DNA of 10,155 nt from Bacteroidota bacterium (GCA_030691295.1 JAUYEQ010000468.1:1-10155); one strand, 5' to 3'; shown: positions 1 to 6,526, counted from the first letter of the stretch. A program made the numbers and translations. The notes: generated by a model not told the origin, from the sequence alone.

Positions 1-441
1 GATTCAACAGTTTTCAAACCGCAAAACCAATACATTGTAAAACTGATTGGCAACAATCCTGATTCGGCGCAATACCAGTATCGGTTGGTACTTTTTAAAA
101 TAAATGGCACCTTGTATGGAGATTTCAGTCCCCGCGAGATATCGGCTATTCAGAAAAGCCGAATGGCGAGGGAAAACTACTTTACCGTTCATACGCTGGC
201 CCGAATTACGGTTCAGGATAAACAGCTAAAGGTGTCGTGGCTGGGTGCCGAATACATGAAAAGTATGATTGAAAACAAACGGGTCAGGATTAAATACCGG
301 TGGGTTGAAGATGCCAATCGGCTGTTACTGACTGCCTCCTCTGAAGTTCTGACGGAAATGATTAAACGCTACGGCCACCAAAAACGATTCATCGACTGGG
401 ACGACCAGCCAGCAATGTTGAAATTAAACCGTATAAATTAA
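1..441 (+). CDS. 3' end of an unrecognised protein gene, cut by the window edge
   Basis: The frame is open from base 1 to a TAA at 439-441, giving 146 visible residues, so the real start lies upstream. A TTG at 85 could be read as a start, but in-frame protein-like sequence precedes it, so I treat the gene as partial. The visible part is soluble and mixed in character: rich in Arg, Lys and aromatic residues, with alternating hydrophobic stretches such as YRLVLFKING and FTVHTLARITV that suggest beta strands, and no membrane segment. I do not recognise the family. Its stop lies only 6 bp before the histidine kinase start, so the two are very likely co-transcribed. The protein may therefore be linked to the sensor's job, for example as a periplasmic or secreted partner, but this is inference from position only. 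Confidence 0.75.
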   Translation, partial: DSTVFKPQNQYIVKLIGNNPDSAQYQYRLVLFKINGTLYGDFSPREISAIQKSRMARENYFTVHTLARITVQDKQLKVSWLGAEYMKSMIENKRVRIKYRWVEDANRLLLTASSEVLTEMIKRYGHQKRFIDWDDQPAMLKLNRIN

Positions 442-447
442 ACCGCC

Positions 448-1692
448 ATGAAGACATTTAACTTAAAAAAACAGCTTATTCCTGCGCTGCATGTCATCTT
501 CTGGTTCATTTCATACAACTATTGGAATGTGATTTTAAACCCCGGGGTCGAATCAATAAGTGTGATCCAGGATTTGGAAGTGGGATGGGATTTTGTACTT
601 ATTGTGAATTTGATATTCCTGGTTTACTGCACGCTGCCTTTTATCTGGCTTGTACGGAAAGCCCGGCTTTGGATAAAAATTCCAATAAGCATATTGTTTT
701 TGCTGCCAATTGGATATGTTATTCTGGAACAAATTAAACCTGATGAGACCAAGGAGGATGTAGCCATATTTATGGAGTTTTTTGTGAAAAATTTTCTTTA
801 CGTGGTCGTTTTTCACCTGACTATTGTTTCCGCTGTTTATTTTAACCTGAAAGTTTTGATTGTCCGTTTCATGAACCGAAGCCGATTTGCCGTGTATCTG
901 CTTTACGCCGTAGGATTGGTTTTGCTGACTGCTTTTTTGAATTTTGCCTTGTTCAATTTTTTTATCGACAAACTGTTTCCCAGCTTATATTACATTTCCT
1001 ATTTCCGGATTTGGGAACTGATGCTGATTGTCGCTGCTTACCTTGTTTTTACAAGTATTTTATTCCTGATCTGGCAATATGCGCAAATGCTCATTGAAAA
1101 GCGCGATGCTGCCCAAAATGAACTTTCAGCGCTTAAAGCACAAATCAACCCACATTTTCTGTTCAACAACCTGAATACCATTTATTCAATGGCATCACAG
1201 AAAGATGAACGAACCCCGGAAGTGATTCTGCAACTTTCTGATTTTCTTCGCTATGTTTTGTACGACACTTCCAGCGAAACTATTCCGCTCGAAAAAGAAG
1301 TGAAAATTATCCAAACCTATGTCGGCCTTCAGAAAAAACGGGTGAATCCTGAAATTACACAGGTACACCTAACCACCGAAGGCAATTTTTCAGGGGTAAA
1401 TATTGCACCGTTGCTATTATTGCCGCTGGCCGAAAACTGTTTTAAACACGGAGTCGGGAAAAATACAGGGACAATTCGGATTTTCATCAGCTACGATGGC
1501 AAAAATCTGACATTCAATACCGAAAATCAGATTGCGCTCCGTGAGAAAACAGACTCTACAGAGAATGGAGGCCTTGGGATACCAAACGTTGAGAAACGAT
1601 TGAACCTGATTTATCCTGATCTCCATTCTCTTGAATATCATGAAAATGACGGTATATTCCATCTGGAAATGAAAGTGAAACTTGATAAATAA
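448..1692 (+). CDS. LytS-type sensor histidine kinase with six membrane segments
   Basis: This 414-residue protein should autophosphorylate on a histidine in response to a signal and pass the phosphate to a LytTR regulator. Six hydrophobic stretches fill the N-terminal half (about residues 11-30, 48-70, 76-94, 113-137, 147-172 and 187-211). A short coiled linker follows. Next is the His_kinase domain of the LytS/YehU class (PF06580), with the phospho-acceptor motif NPHFLFN at 234-240 (His236). The ATP-binding half has the N-box PLAENCFKHG (Asn330) and a glycine box GGLGIPN at 374-380. The membrane part has none of the named sensor domains I know, so the signal is unknown. The gene follows the partial gene upstream by 6 bp. 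Its natural partner is probably the LytTR regulator at 2478-3158, which is separated from it by a gene on the other strand. The call to the kinase class is secure. Confidence 0.95.
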   Translation: MKTFNLKKQLIPALHVIFWFISYNYWNVILNPGVESISVIQDLEVGWDFVLIVNLIFLVYCTLPFIWLVRKARLWIKIPISILFLLPIGYVILEQIKPDETKEDVAIFMEFFVKNFLYVVVFHLTIVSAVYFNLKVLIVRFMNRSRFAVYLLYAVGLVLLTAFLNFALFNFFIDKLFPSLYYISYFRIWELMLIVAAYLVFTSILFLIWQYAQMLIEKRDAAQNELSALKAQINPHFLFNNLNTIYSMASQKDERTPEVILQLSDFLRYVLYDTSSETIPLEKEVKIIQTYVGLQKKRVNPEITQVHLTTEGNFSGVNIAPLLLLPLAENCFKHGVGKNTGTIRIFISYDGKNLTFNTENQIALREKTDSTENGGLGIPNVEKRLNLIYPDLHSLEYHENDGIFHLEMKVKLDK

Positions 1693-1697
1693 AGGGA

Positions 1698-2336
1698 TTA
1701 ATGTTTCGAACTTTGATAGTACTGACAAACAGTGTTCATCGGGCAAATCCCGCATTTGGGATTGGTCGGCCGGCAAATCTCTCTTCCCAAAAAGGAAATT
1801 GCCATCCCGCACTCGTTCCAGAATTCCTGAGGAACAGCGGCCATGATTTTCTTTTCCACCTTTTCGGGTTTGGCGGCATCTTCTTCTGCAGCAATTCCCA
1901 ATCGCGGCGCAACGCGCAAAACATGCAGATCGACAATCACGCCCTCAGCAACATCGCCCGATTCGCGGATGATCACATTGGCTGATTTTCTGCCAAGTCC
2001 GGGTAATTTGGTCAACTGGTCCATTGTTTTGGGAATATTTTCGTCTTCTCCAACAGTTTGGGCCAGTTTGACAAGCCATTTGGCTTTGTTGCCCCAGTTT
2101 CTGACCGAACCAATGTGCTGTTGCAGGTCTGCCTCGGTGGCATGAGAAAGCGAATTCATGGTTGGATAGGCGCCGAAGATAGCCGGAGCCAGTTCGTTGA
2201 TGTGCTTATCCGAATCCTGGGCAGAAAGGATGACCATAACGACCAACTGGTAACGGTTCTGGTAATCGAGTGGATGTTTGCGCTTTCCGTATTGCTGAAA
2301 TAAGAGTTGAAGTGCCTGAGTCCAATTTGTTTCCAT
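1698..2336 (-). CDS. nth: Endonuclease III-family DNA glycosylase/AP lyase, divergent form
   Basis: A 212-residue HhH-GPD base-excision-repair enzyme. Family members remove oxidised pyrimidines and cleave the abasic site. The helix-hairpin-helix is LPGLGRKSAN (111-120), with the catalytic lysine at 117 and the catalytic aspartate at 136 in VDLHV. The C-terminus has four cysteines at 188, 195, 198 and 204, spaced C-X6-C-X2-C-X5-C, as in the [4Fe-4S] cluster of E. coli Nth. The LSAQDSD motif near residue 38 matches the family's LSAQ-x-TD site. Differences from the E. coli type are Leu instead of Thr after the catalytic Asp, and a VRNWGNKAKW stretch where the usual form has a glycine-aromatic-NKA pattern. 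This may be a second, Bacteroidota-type paralogue rather than the main Nth. It converges on the kinase gene with 5 bp between stops and diverges from the LytTR regulator. Its length is normal and all catalytic residues are intact. Confidence 0.92.
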   Translation of the reverse strand: METNWTQALQLLFQQYGKRKHPLDYQNRYQLVVMVILSAQDSDKHINELAPAIFGAYPTMNSLSHATEADLQQHIGSVRNWGNKAKWLVKLAQTVGEDENIPKTMDQLTKLPGLGRKSANVIIRESGDVAEGVIVDLHVLRVAPRLGIAAEEDAAKPEKVEKKIMAAVPQEFWNECGMAISFLGREICRPTNPKCGICPMNTVCQYYQSSKH

Positions 2337-2369
2337 GAATTAATTTGTTTTTGTGCATTTAAAATTAAC

Positions 2370-2400
2370 CAAATTTATTGTTTCAAACTAATTTTTTCAA
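2370..2400 (-). promoter_or_regulatory. Bacteroidota-type promoter for the endonuclease III gene
   Basis: Read on the minus strand, TTG (complement of 2398-2400) is followed after 20 bases by TAAATTTG (complement of 2370-2377). This is an exact match to the Bacteroidota primary-sigma consensus TTG-N19-22-TAnnTTTG. Transcription would start near 2363, leaving a short leader of about 25-30 bases before the ATG at 2336. The same 141-bp gap must also hold the promoter of the divergent LytTR gene. For that one I see only weak TAnnTTTG-like words (TACTTTG at 2433-2439) with no good TTG upstream. The match is by eye. Confidence 0.6.
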
Positions 2401-2477
2401 TTATTACTGATTCCAGAAAAAACAAAATACCGTACTTTGTATAACATTTGAAATCTGAACCTGAAATTTAAAACTTT

Positions 2478-3158
2478 ATGAATTGCATCATTGTTGAAGA
2501 CGAACCTGCTGCCCAATCTGTTTTGGAGCGCGATATTGCACTTTGCCCGGGACTGACCTGCAAAGGAACTTTTCAGGATGCATTTTCTGCCCAGGAATTT
2601 ATTGACAACAACCCCATCGACCTTATGTTTCTGGATATCAATCTGCCTGAAATGTCTGGAGTTAGTTTTCTGCGCTCAATGGTTCGACCACCACTGGTTA
2701 TTTTTACCACTGCATATTCCCAATATGCAATCGACGGTTTCGACCTCGAAGTAGTTGATTTTCTGCTGAAACCTTTTTCGTTTGAACGGTTCTGCAAGGC
2801 TGTGAACAAGGCCAAAGAACGGTTTAATACTAACTCCGCTCCCCCGGTACAGGGAAAAATCACGGTAAAATCTGATCGTCGAATTTATCAGATCAGCATG
2901 GGCGACATCCTGTTTGTCGAATCCTGCGGCGATTACGTTACCATTCACTGTTCAGATAAAAAGCTGGTGGTACACGGAACCATGAAAAGCTGGGAAGAAA
3001 AACTACAAGGCTTGTCGTTCCTGAAAGTGCACCGGACAATCATTGTGAATCTCCAAAAGATTGATCACATCGAAGGGAACCTCATTCAGATTGGCGCGCA
3101 CAAACTACCTGTTTCAGAACAGTTTAAAGAGCAACTTTTTGTGCGGATGTTTGGATAA
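2478..3158 (+). CDS. LytTR-family response regulator
   Basis: A 226-residue two-domain regulator. Residues 1 to about 118 form a receiver domain with the acidic pair near the N-terminus (VEDEP, residues 6-10), the phospho-acceptor Asp53 in MFLDINLPEMSG, and a conserved lysine in LLKPFSFERF. Residues about 127-226 form a LytTR DNA-binding domain, with ILFVESCGDYVTIH, the FLKVHRTIIVNL core and a typical KLPVSEQFKEQL end. The family binds direct repeats upstream of target genes as a dimer. This length is standard for Bacteroidota LytTR regulators that work with LytS-type kinases, and such a kinase lies at 448-1692, interrupted by the opposite-strand endonuclease gene. The start ATG is the first in frame and lacks a Shine-Dalgarno site. 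I see no clear terminator after the stop. Confidence 0.95.
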   Translation: MNCIIVEDEPAAQSVLERDIALCPGLTCKGTFQDAFSAQEFIDNNPIDLMFLDINLPEMSGVSFLRSMVRPPLVIFTTAYSQYAIDGFDLEVVDFLLKPFSFERFCKAVNKAKERFNTNSAPPVQGKITVKSDRRIYQISMGDILFVESCGDYVTIHCSDKKLVVHGTMKSWEEKLQGLSFLKVHRTIIVNLQKIDHIEGNLIQIGAHKLPVSEQFKEQLFVRMFG

Positions 3159-3408
3159 ATTTGAACAAATCACATTTGGTTTATTCCCCAAAAAGGCAAA
3201 AGGTAACCCTCTATTTTTAATTATTTTTACATATTACACAACATGTTTTTTGTTAAGCACTGAACTTTAGCCAGATAACAATAACAGTTGAAAATTGGGA
3301 TAAAATATATTTTGTTATTAATAACTTATCTCATAAATTAGCTGAACAAAATATTCGATTTCGAAACCATTCTAAAGAAAATATGTCCATAAATAAATTC
3401 ATTTAGTA

Positions 3409-3477
3409 GGCCGCACCGGGTTACATCTCCCTGCCATGTCGTCGAAAACCTGCCGGGTACGACCCGCCGGTGCGGCC
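3409..3477. repeat. GC-rich element closed by 11-bp perfect inverted repeats
   Basis: GGCCGCACCGG at 3409-3419 is the exact reverse complement of CCGGTGCGGCC at 3467-3477, with 47 bases between. Inside lies a smaller hairpin, CGGGT-ACG-ACCCG, at 3454-3466 next to the right arm, and the word CCTGCC occurs twice. The block is much richer in G+C than the AT-rich DNA on both sides and ends sharply. It is not followed by a T-run, so it is not a classic intrinsic terminator. It could be a REP/MITE-like palindromic repeat, a structured RNA in the leader of the downstream genes, or a mobile-element remnant. I do not recognise the family. Confidence 0.65.
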
Positions 3478-3515
3478 AAAAGTTGGAACCTTTCCTTCTT
3501 TCAAAAACGGGTTGG

Positions 3516-3563
3516 CCTTATGTAGGTAACACGAACCACTATAAGGTAAAAAAATAGTTCGTG
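3516..3563 (+). repeat. Interlocking small inverted repeats before the lipoprotein gene
   Basis: CCTTAT (3516-3521) pairs with ATAAGG (3541-3546), and CACGAAC (3530-3536) pairs with GTTCGTG (3557-3563). The two pairings interlock: the left arm of the second lies in the loop of the first, so they would form a pseudoknot or be alternative folds. They end about 30 bases before the ATG at 3594. This geometry is compatible with a regulatory leader or an operator, but arms of 6-7 bp can arise by chance, so confidence is low. Confidence 0.3.
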
Positions 3564-3593
3564 AAATTAGTGTTTAATTTTATAATAAAAACA

Positions 3594-4667
3594 ATGAAAA
3601 ATCTTAGAATTTGCTTATTATTATCTATTAGTTTGTTTTTAATCTCATGTTCTGAGGAACCTGTAAAACAGGATAATCTAAACAATTCTCAGGAAACGTC
3701 ATTAACTTCAAAAGAGGATACACATTCATTGATAAATAATATTGTAAAACTGAGTGCAAGCTCCGATTTTAAAAAACTTGTGTATGAAGAAGTGTCAAAG
3801 CAATTTGACGGAGATGATAATGTACTTCTAACTAATCTAAATGGGAAAGGCCTTAAAAGTGCTTCAATAGATCAAAAATATGAAACAGTTGTTTCTGCTC
3901 TAAAAGATAAGGGGCTTTATCCACAAATTTATATTCCACAATTTGAAGAAGGAAGATTGAAATCTGCAAAAAGTGATTCAACTATTTATATTATAGATGG
4001 ATTAAATGCACCTGATTCTACCACGCTATTTAAATCTGTTTATATGGATAAAAACGGAGAAATAAGAGAAACTGATTTTTTAATTGACGAAAATTTCGCC
4101 AGGAATAATGAAGTCTGGGTAATTTCATATAATGAACGTGTTGATATTGACGGGGAGCCGTCAGAAAATCTTACCGCGAAATCTGCGAGAGTTGGCGTTA
4201 AATCAGAATATATGATGAAAATTAAGTGTCCAGATCTTGGTAAAATTGAAAGTTGGATAAAAGGAGCCCCAGAGCTTCGCTGCATAATGAAGTCAGCAAA
4301 AGGAAACATAAGCGAGCAATATTTTTACCCTTCAAAACGTAAACACATTGATAACACGTGGTGGGATACTAGTGGTACTACAGGTCGCTATTTATACTAT
4401 TGGGATATCGAATCATTTACCAAAACAGTTTTATTTCATTGGGTTGAAGTTGATGGAGCCGGCAAAAATTATACATATAATGGGTCATATACTTATAAAG
4501 ATATTGATAAAGTTACAGGACAAGAATTCACTTCAGTATCGAATTATACTTTCAATTGGGAAGGATATGATATTCTTTGTGGTTCCATTACGGTTCACAT
4601 AGATGACAGTCGTATCGGAGAAGTATATAGCACAGGATTGATAGAATTTATTGATGGTTACAAATAA
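3594..4667 (+). CDS. Secreted lipoprotein of unknown function
   Basis: A 357-residue lipoprotein. I chose the ATG at 3594 over an in-frame GTG at 3561 because it gives a clean type II signal peptide: MKNLR, a hydrophobic core, then the lipobox LISC with the lipidated cysteine at residue 19. The mature protein begins C-S-E-E-P; acidic residues straight after the cysteine resemble the surface-export signal of Bacteroidota lipoproteins. Residues about 40-110 look helical and charged. After YPQIYIPQFEE (about 109-119) the protein becomes beta-rich to the end, with aromatic motifs such as LYYWDIES and LFHWVEVDG and a few cysteines (near 212, 230 and 329). I recognise no named domain. It starts a three-gene run with 8 bp before the next gene. 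It is AT-rich: two sampled 60-base lines (3961-4020 and 4441-4500) contain 16 and 21 G+C, against 28-29 in lines from flanking genes. Confidence 0.85.
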   Translation: MKNLRICLLLSISLFLISCSEEPVKQDNLNNSQETSLTSKEDTHSLINNIVKLSASSDFKKLVYEEVSKQFDGDDNVLLTNLNGKGLKSASIDQKYETVVSALKDKGLYPQIYIPQFEEGRLKSAKSDSTIYIIDGLNAPDSTTLFKSVYMDKNGEIRETDFLIDENFARNNEVWVISYNERVDIDGEPSENLTAKSARVGVKSEYMMKIKCPDLGKIESWIKGAPELRCIMKSAKGNISEQYFYPSKRKHIDNTWWDTSGTTGRYLYYWDIESFTKTVLFHWVEVDGAGKNYTYNGSYTYKDIDKVTGQEFTSVSNYTFNWEGYDILCGSITVHIDDSRIGEVYSTGLIEFIDGYK

Positions 4668-4675
4668 TTAACGTC

Positions 4676-5221
4676 ATGGTATCTAAAAGATTAATAGTCA
4701 TTATTTTTTGTGTTTTTGCTGGATATAGTACTTTTTCTCAAGGAAAGTCGTCTGTAAAAATTGGGTCAGGTCTTGTTCTTGTTGACTCAAGTTATGGTAT
4801 CGGTAGCAACAACGATTTGATTTTCCCCATAAGGAAAAATTTTTCTTATGGGCTAAATATCGGATATGCAATGGCTTCGGATAAGAATATTATAACGAAC
4901 AAAGCGGGAGCCTTTTCTCAAAGCTCAATTTTTGCCGGGAATTTTGAATTGTATTATCATCCTGAGGTGGTTGATAAAGTAGAGCTGTTAATGTTTGGTG
5001 GTGGTGGGGTAAGGCATTTTAACTCAACCCAAATACTTGTTAATAGTAATCTTGAGTTGTCGCCGTTTAATGATTATTCAACCGGGTTAGGGTTTAATGC
5101 AGGTTTGGGAGCAGATTATAACATTTCGACCAGATACGCATTAGGCATCAGGTATTTACATGATTTCTATAAAGAAGGGTTTGATTATTTTGGGATTAGT
5201 TTCGGGATAGTAATCGAATAA
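4676..5221 (+). CDS. Small outer-membrane beta-barrel-like protein
   Basis: A 181-residue protein with a Sec signal peptide (MVSKRL, a hydrophobic core, then ...STFSQ, cleavage near residue 22). The rest alternates hydrophobic and polar residues with many glycines and aromatics (FSYGLNIGYAMAS, NFELYYHPEV, LGFNAGLGADYNIS, YALGIRYLHDFY). It ends in GISFGIVIE. That pattern fits an eight-strand barrel of the OmpA-like/OMP_b-brl type (PF13505-like), which would sit in the outer membrane. The end residue is Glu rather than the usual terminal Phe or Trp. It follows the lipoprotein by 8 bp and precedes a second barrel-like gene by 14 bp, so the three are probably one transcript. Its specific role is unknown. 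Confidence 0.8.
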   Translation: MVSKRLIVIIFCVFAGYSTFSQGKSSVKIGSGLVLVDSSYGIGSNNDLIFPIRKNFSYGLNIGYAMASDKNIITNKAGAFSQSSIFAGNFELYYHPEVVDKVELLMFGGGGVRHFNSTQILVNSNLELSPFNDYSTGLGFNAGLGADYNISTRYALGIRYLHDFYKEGFDYFGISFGIVIE

Positions 5222-5235
5222 ATCAAAAAGAACCT

Positions 5236-5751
5236 ATGAAATCAAAAATTATTCTGACAACAGCATTACTGCTTTTGCTGCTAACGATCAAATCATTTGG
5301 ACAATTCAGCGCATCGTATTACACCTCAAAAGAGTATTCGAAAGTTGGAGTTGGCTATGATTTTTCGAGGAACGTCTGGGGAGAAATACGAATGTACGGA
5401 AGTATGCCTTACAAAAATGCCAGACCGGAAGTCGTAGTATATTATAATTTTACCAATACCGAAAAATTCAGTATTTACGGAGGTATTGGAGGTTCACCAA
5501 GTTCTCAATATGGCATTATGATCCCAATGGGATTTAAAATTAATACTTCCAAGATTTTGGAAAACACGGGCTTACATATAGAAATAGAACCAACCTATGA
5601 TGGAGTAAAAGAACGGAGTTACCTCTATACTGCAATTGGGTTCAGGTATATTTTTAGAACAAGGAATAATTTAAATCAGGGTTTCTTCGAAATCATCCAA
5701 AAGAAATCGATTCTTCTGGTAGTTTATTTGCATAATTCAGGCTTATTATAA
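5236..5751 (+). CDS. Small beta-barrel-like exported protein with an extended C-terminal tail
   Basis: A 171-residue protein with a signal peptide (residues 1-23: MKSK, a run of leucines, then KSFGQ). Its beta strands are rich in Tyr, Gly and Phe (VGVGYDFSRN, EVVVYYNFTN, FSIYGGIGGS, GIMIPMGFKI). A typical last barrel strand, SYLYTAIGFRYIF, ends at Phe140, where outer-membrane barrels usually stop. Here 31 more residues follow, of different character (basic, then hydrophobic KKSILLVVYL). One extra T in the five-T run at 5651-5655 would turn the next codon into TAG, directly after that Phe. The tail may thus come from a one-base deletion or a sequencing error. The final TAA shares its last base with the downstream terminator stem. 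It is the third gene of the exported-protein run. Confidence 0.78.
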   Translation: MKSKIILTTALLLLLLTIKSFGQFSASYYTSKEYSKVGVGYDFSRNVWGEIRMYGSMPYKNARPEVVVYYNFTNTEKFSIYGGIGGSPSSQYGIMIPMGFKINTSKILENTGLHIEIEPTYDGVKERSYLYTAIGFRYIFRTRNNLNQGFFEIIQKKSILLVVYLHNSGLL

Positions 5752-5791
5752 AAAAACTCTGCCATGGTTTTCACACCCGGCAGAGTTTTTT
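5751..5791. terminator. Strong bidirectional intrinsic terminator
   Basis: AAAAAACTCTGCC (5751-5763) and GGCAGAGTTTTTT (5779-5791) are perfect 13-bp inverted repeats around a 15-base loop. The stem has A residues on one side and T residues on the other, so it works in both directions. It ends the + strand exported-protein genes and, on the minus strand, the gene stopping at 5819. The two transcripts converge on it. Confidence 0.92.
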
Positions 5792-5818
5792 ATTTTCGTT
5801 CAAAATTAAACCCGTAAC

Positions 5819-6526
5819 TTATTTCACCAGTTTCGCATCTTCCATGATTAATTCATAAGAATATCCGTAGCCGAAATCTTTGTTCAGAGTGATGGTTCCT
5901 TCGAACGTAACCACTTCATCAACAGCAGCTTTATCGAGCGTCGTAATTGTCAGGTCAAAGCTTTCGCCATCTTTGGTTCCATCCTGAATATGAATCCAGT
6001 TTTTGCCCATTACTTCTTCATTCACTTTAACCACCTGCCCTTTCATTTTGATGGTTTTGCCGGCGTAATCGTTTCTGCCTGCGAACAACTGTGCAATTGA
6101 AACGCTGCCTTCAGCCGGTGCAACCGAAATTCCTTCCTTTTGGGTCGAGGCAACCTTGTTTCCCTGTTGTGCAGGAGTTTGTACATCTCCAATAATGGGC
6201 AGGGTACTGATTTCCTGAACGAAGTAAATGGTTTCAAAATCGCGCTCCAGTTCTTTACTATGAAAGTTTTTCATTTCAAGCGCCTTGTTGTAATAATAAA
6301 TCTCGCCCTTTTCGGCTTCCTGACGGTTGACTGCAATCCAGTTTTCAGTGCCATTTTCGCTTACCTTCAGATAGGTGTATTGTGAGGCCTGAATAACTTC
6401 TTCAACTTTAACTTCGTGCATCGAAGGATTGTCAGCGCTTTGGTTTTGAGCTGTTGGTACTTTATTCTTTCTTACACATCCCGAAAAAACAACCAGTATG
6501 GACAGAATAACAAATAATGATCTCAT
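5819..6526 (-). CDS. Lipoprotein with NrfJ-like and OB-fold-like modules
   Basis: A 235-residue lipoprotein with a short signal peptide and the lipobox FSGC (cysteine at residue 17). Residues about 36-105 resemble the NrfJ-related module: VIQASQYTYLKVSENG, then NWIAVNRQEAEKG and the characteristic MKNFHSKELERDF. A Gln/Pro/Ala linker follows. Residues about 143-233 look like a second OB-type domain, with GKTIKMKGQVVKVNEEVMGKNWIHIQDG and VTFEGTITLNKDFGYGYSYELIMEDAKL. The second half matches the pattern of bacterial OB-fold proteins that bind ligands other than nucleic acids. The ligand is unknown. In other bacteria NrfJ-like proteins are found near cytochrome or nitrite-reductase genes, but none is visible here. 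It is the last gene of the minus-strand series, 137 bp after the YdeI-family gene. Domain assignment is from remembered motifs. Confidence 0.8.
   Translation of the reverse strand: MRSLFVILSILVVFSGCVRKNKVPTAQNQSADNPSMHEVKVEEVIQASQYTYLKVSENGTENWIAVNRQEAEKGEIYYYNKALEMKNFHSKELERDFETIYFVQEISTLPIIGDVQTPAQQGNKVASTQKEGISVAPAEGSVSIAQLFAGRNDYAGKTIKMKGQVVKVNEEVMGKNWIHIQDGTKDGESFDLTITTLDKAAVDEVVTFEGTITLNKDFGYGYSYELIMEDAKLVK

Larger units (their letters stand above)
3159..3593. other. 435-bp non-coding region with structured elements
   Basis: No convincing gene is present: the one open frame here is a short run-on from an alternative frame of the regulator gene. The first 250 bases are AT-rich. They include a perfect 12-bp palindrome GTTATTAATAAC at 3314-3325, just after a loose promoter-like TTG (3288-3290) and TATATTTTG (3306-3314) whose spacing is too short to trust. 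The second half contains a GC-rich element with long inverted repeats (3409-3477) and a nested hairpin near the lipoprotein start (3516-3563), listed separately. The size and structure would suit a long leader, a small RNA or a remnant of a mobile element, and the sequence alone does not decide between them. Confidence 0.6.

Noticed and set aside
85..87. TTG as the start of the first gene
   Set aside because: The frame stays open to base 1 with protein-like sequence, so the true start is upstream of the window.
3314..3325. Perfect 12-bp palindrome GTTATTAATAAC
   Set aside because: Composed almost only of A and T in an AT-rich gap, so it is not rare by chance; no gene starts near it and it has no second copy in the window that I can see.
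3561..3593. GTG at 3561 as a start for the lipoprotein gene
   Set aside because: It would put 11 extra residues before a complete lipoprotein signal peptide that begins at the ATG at 3594.
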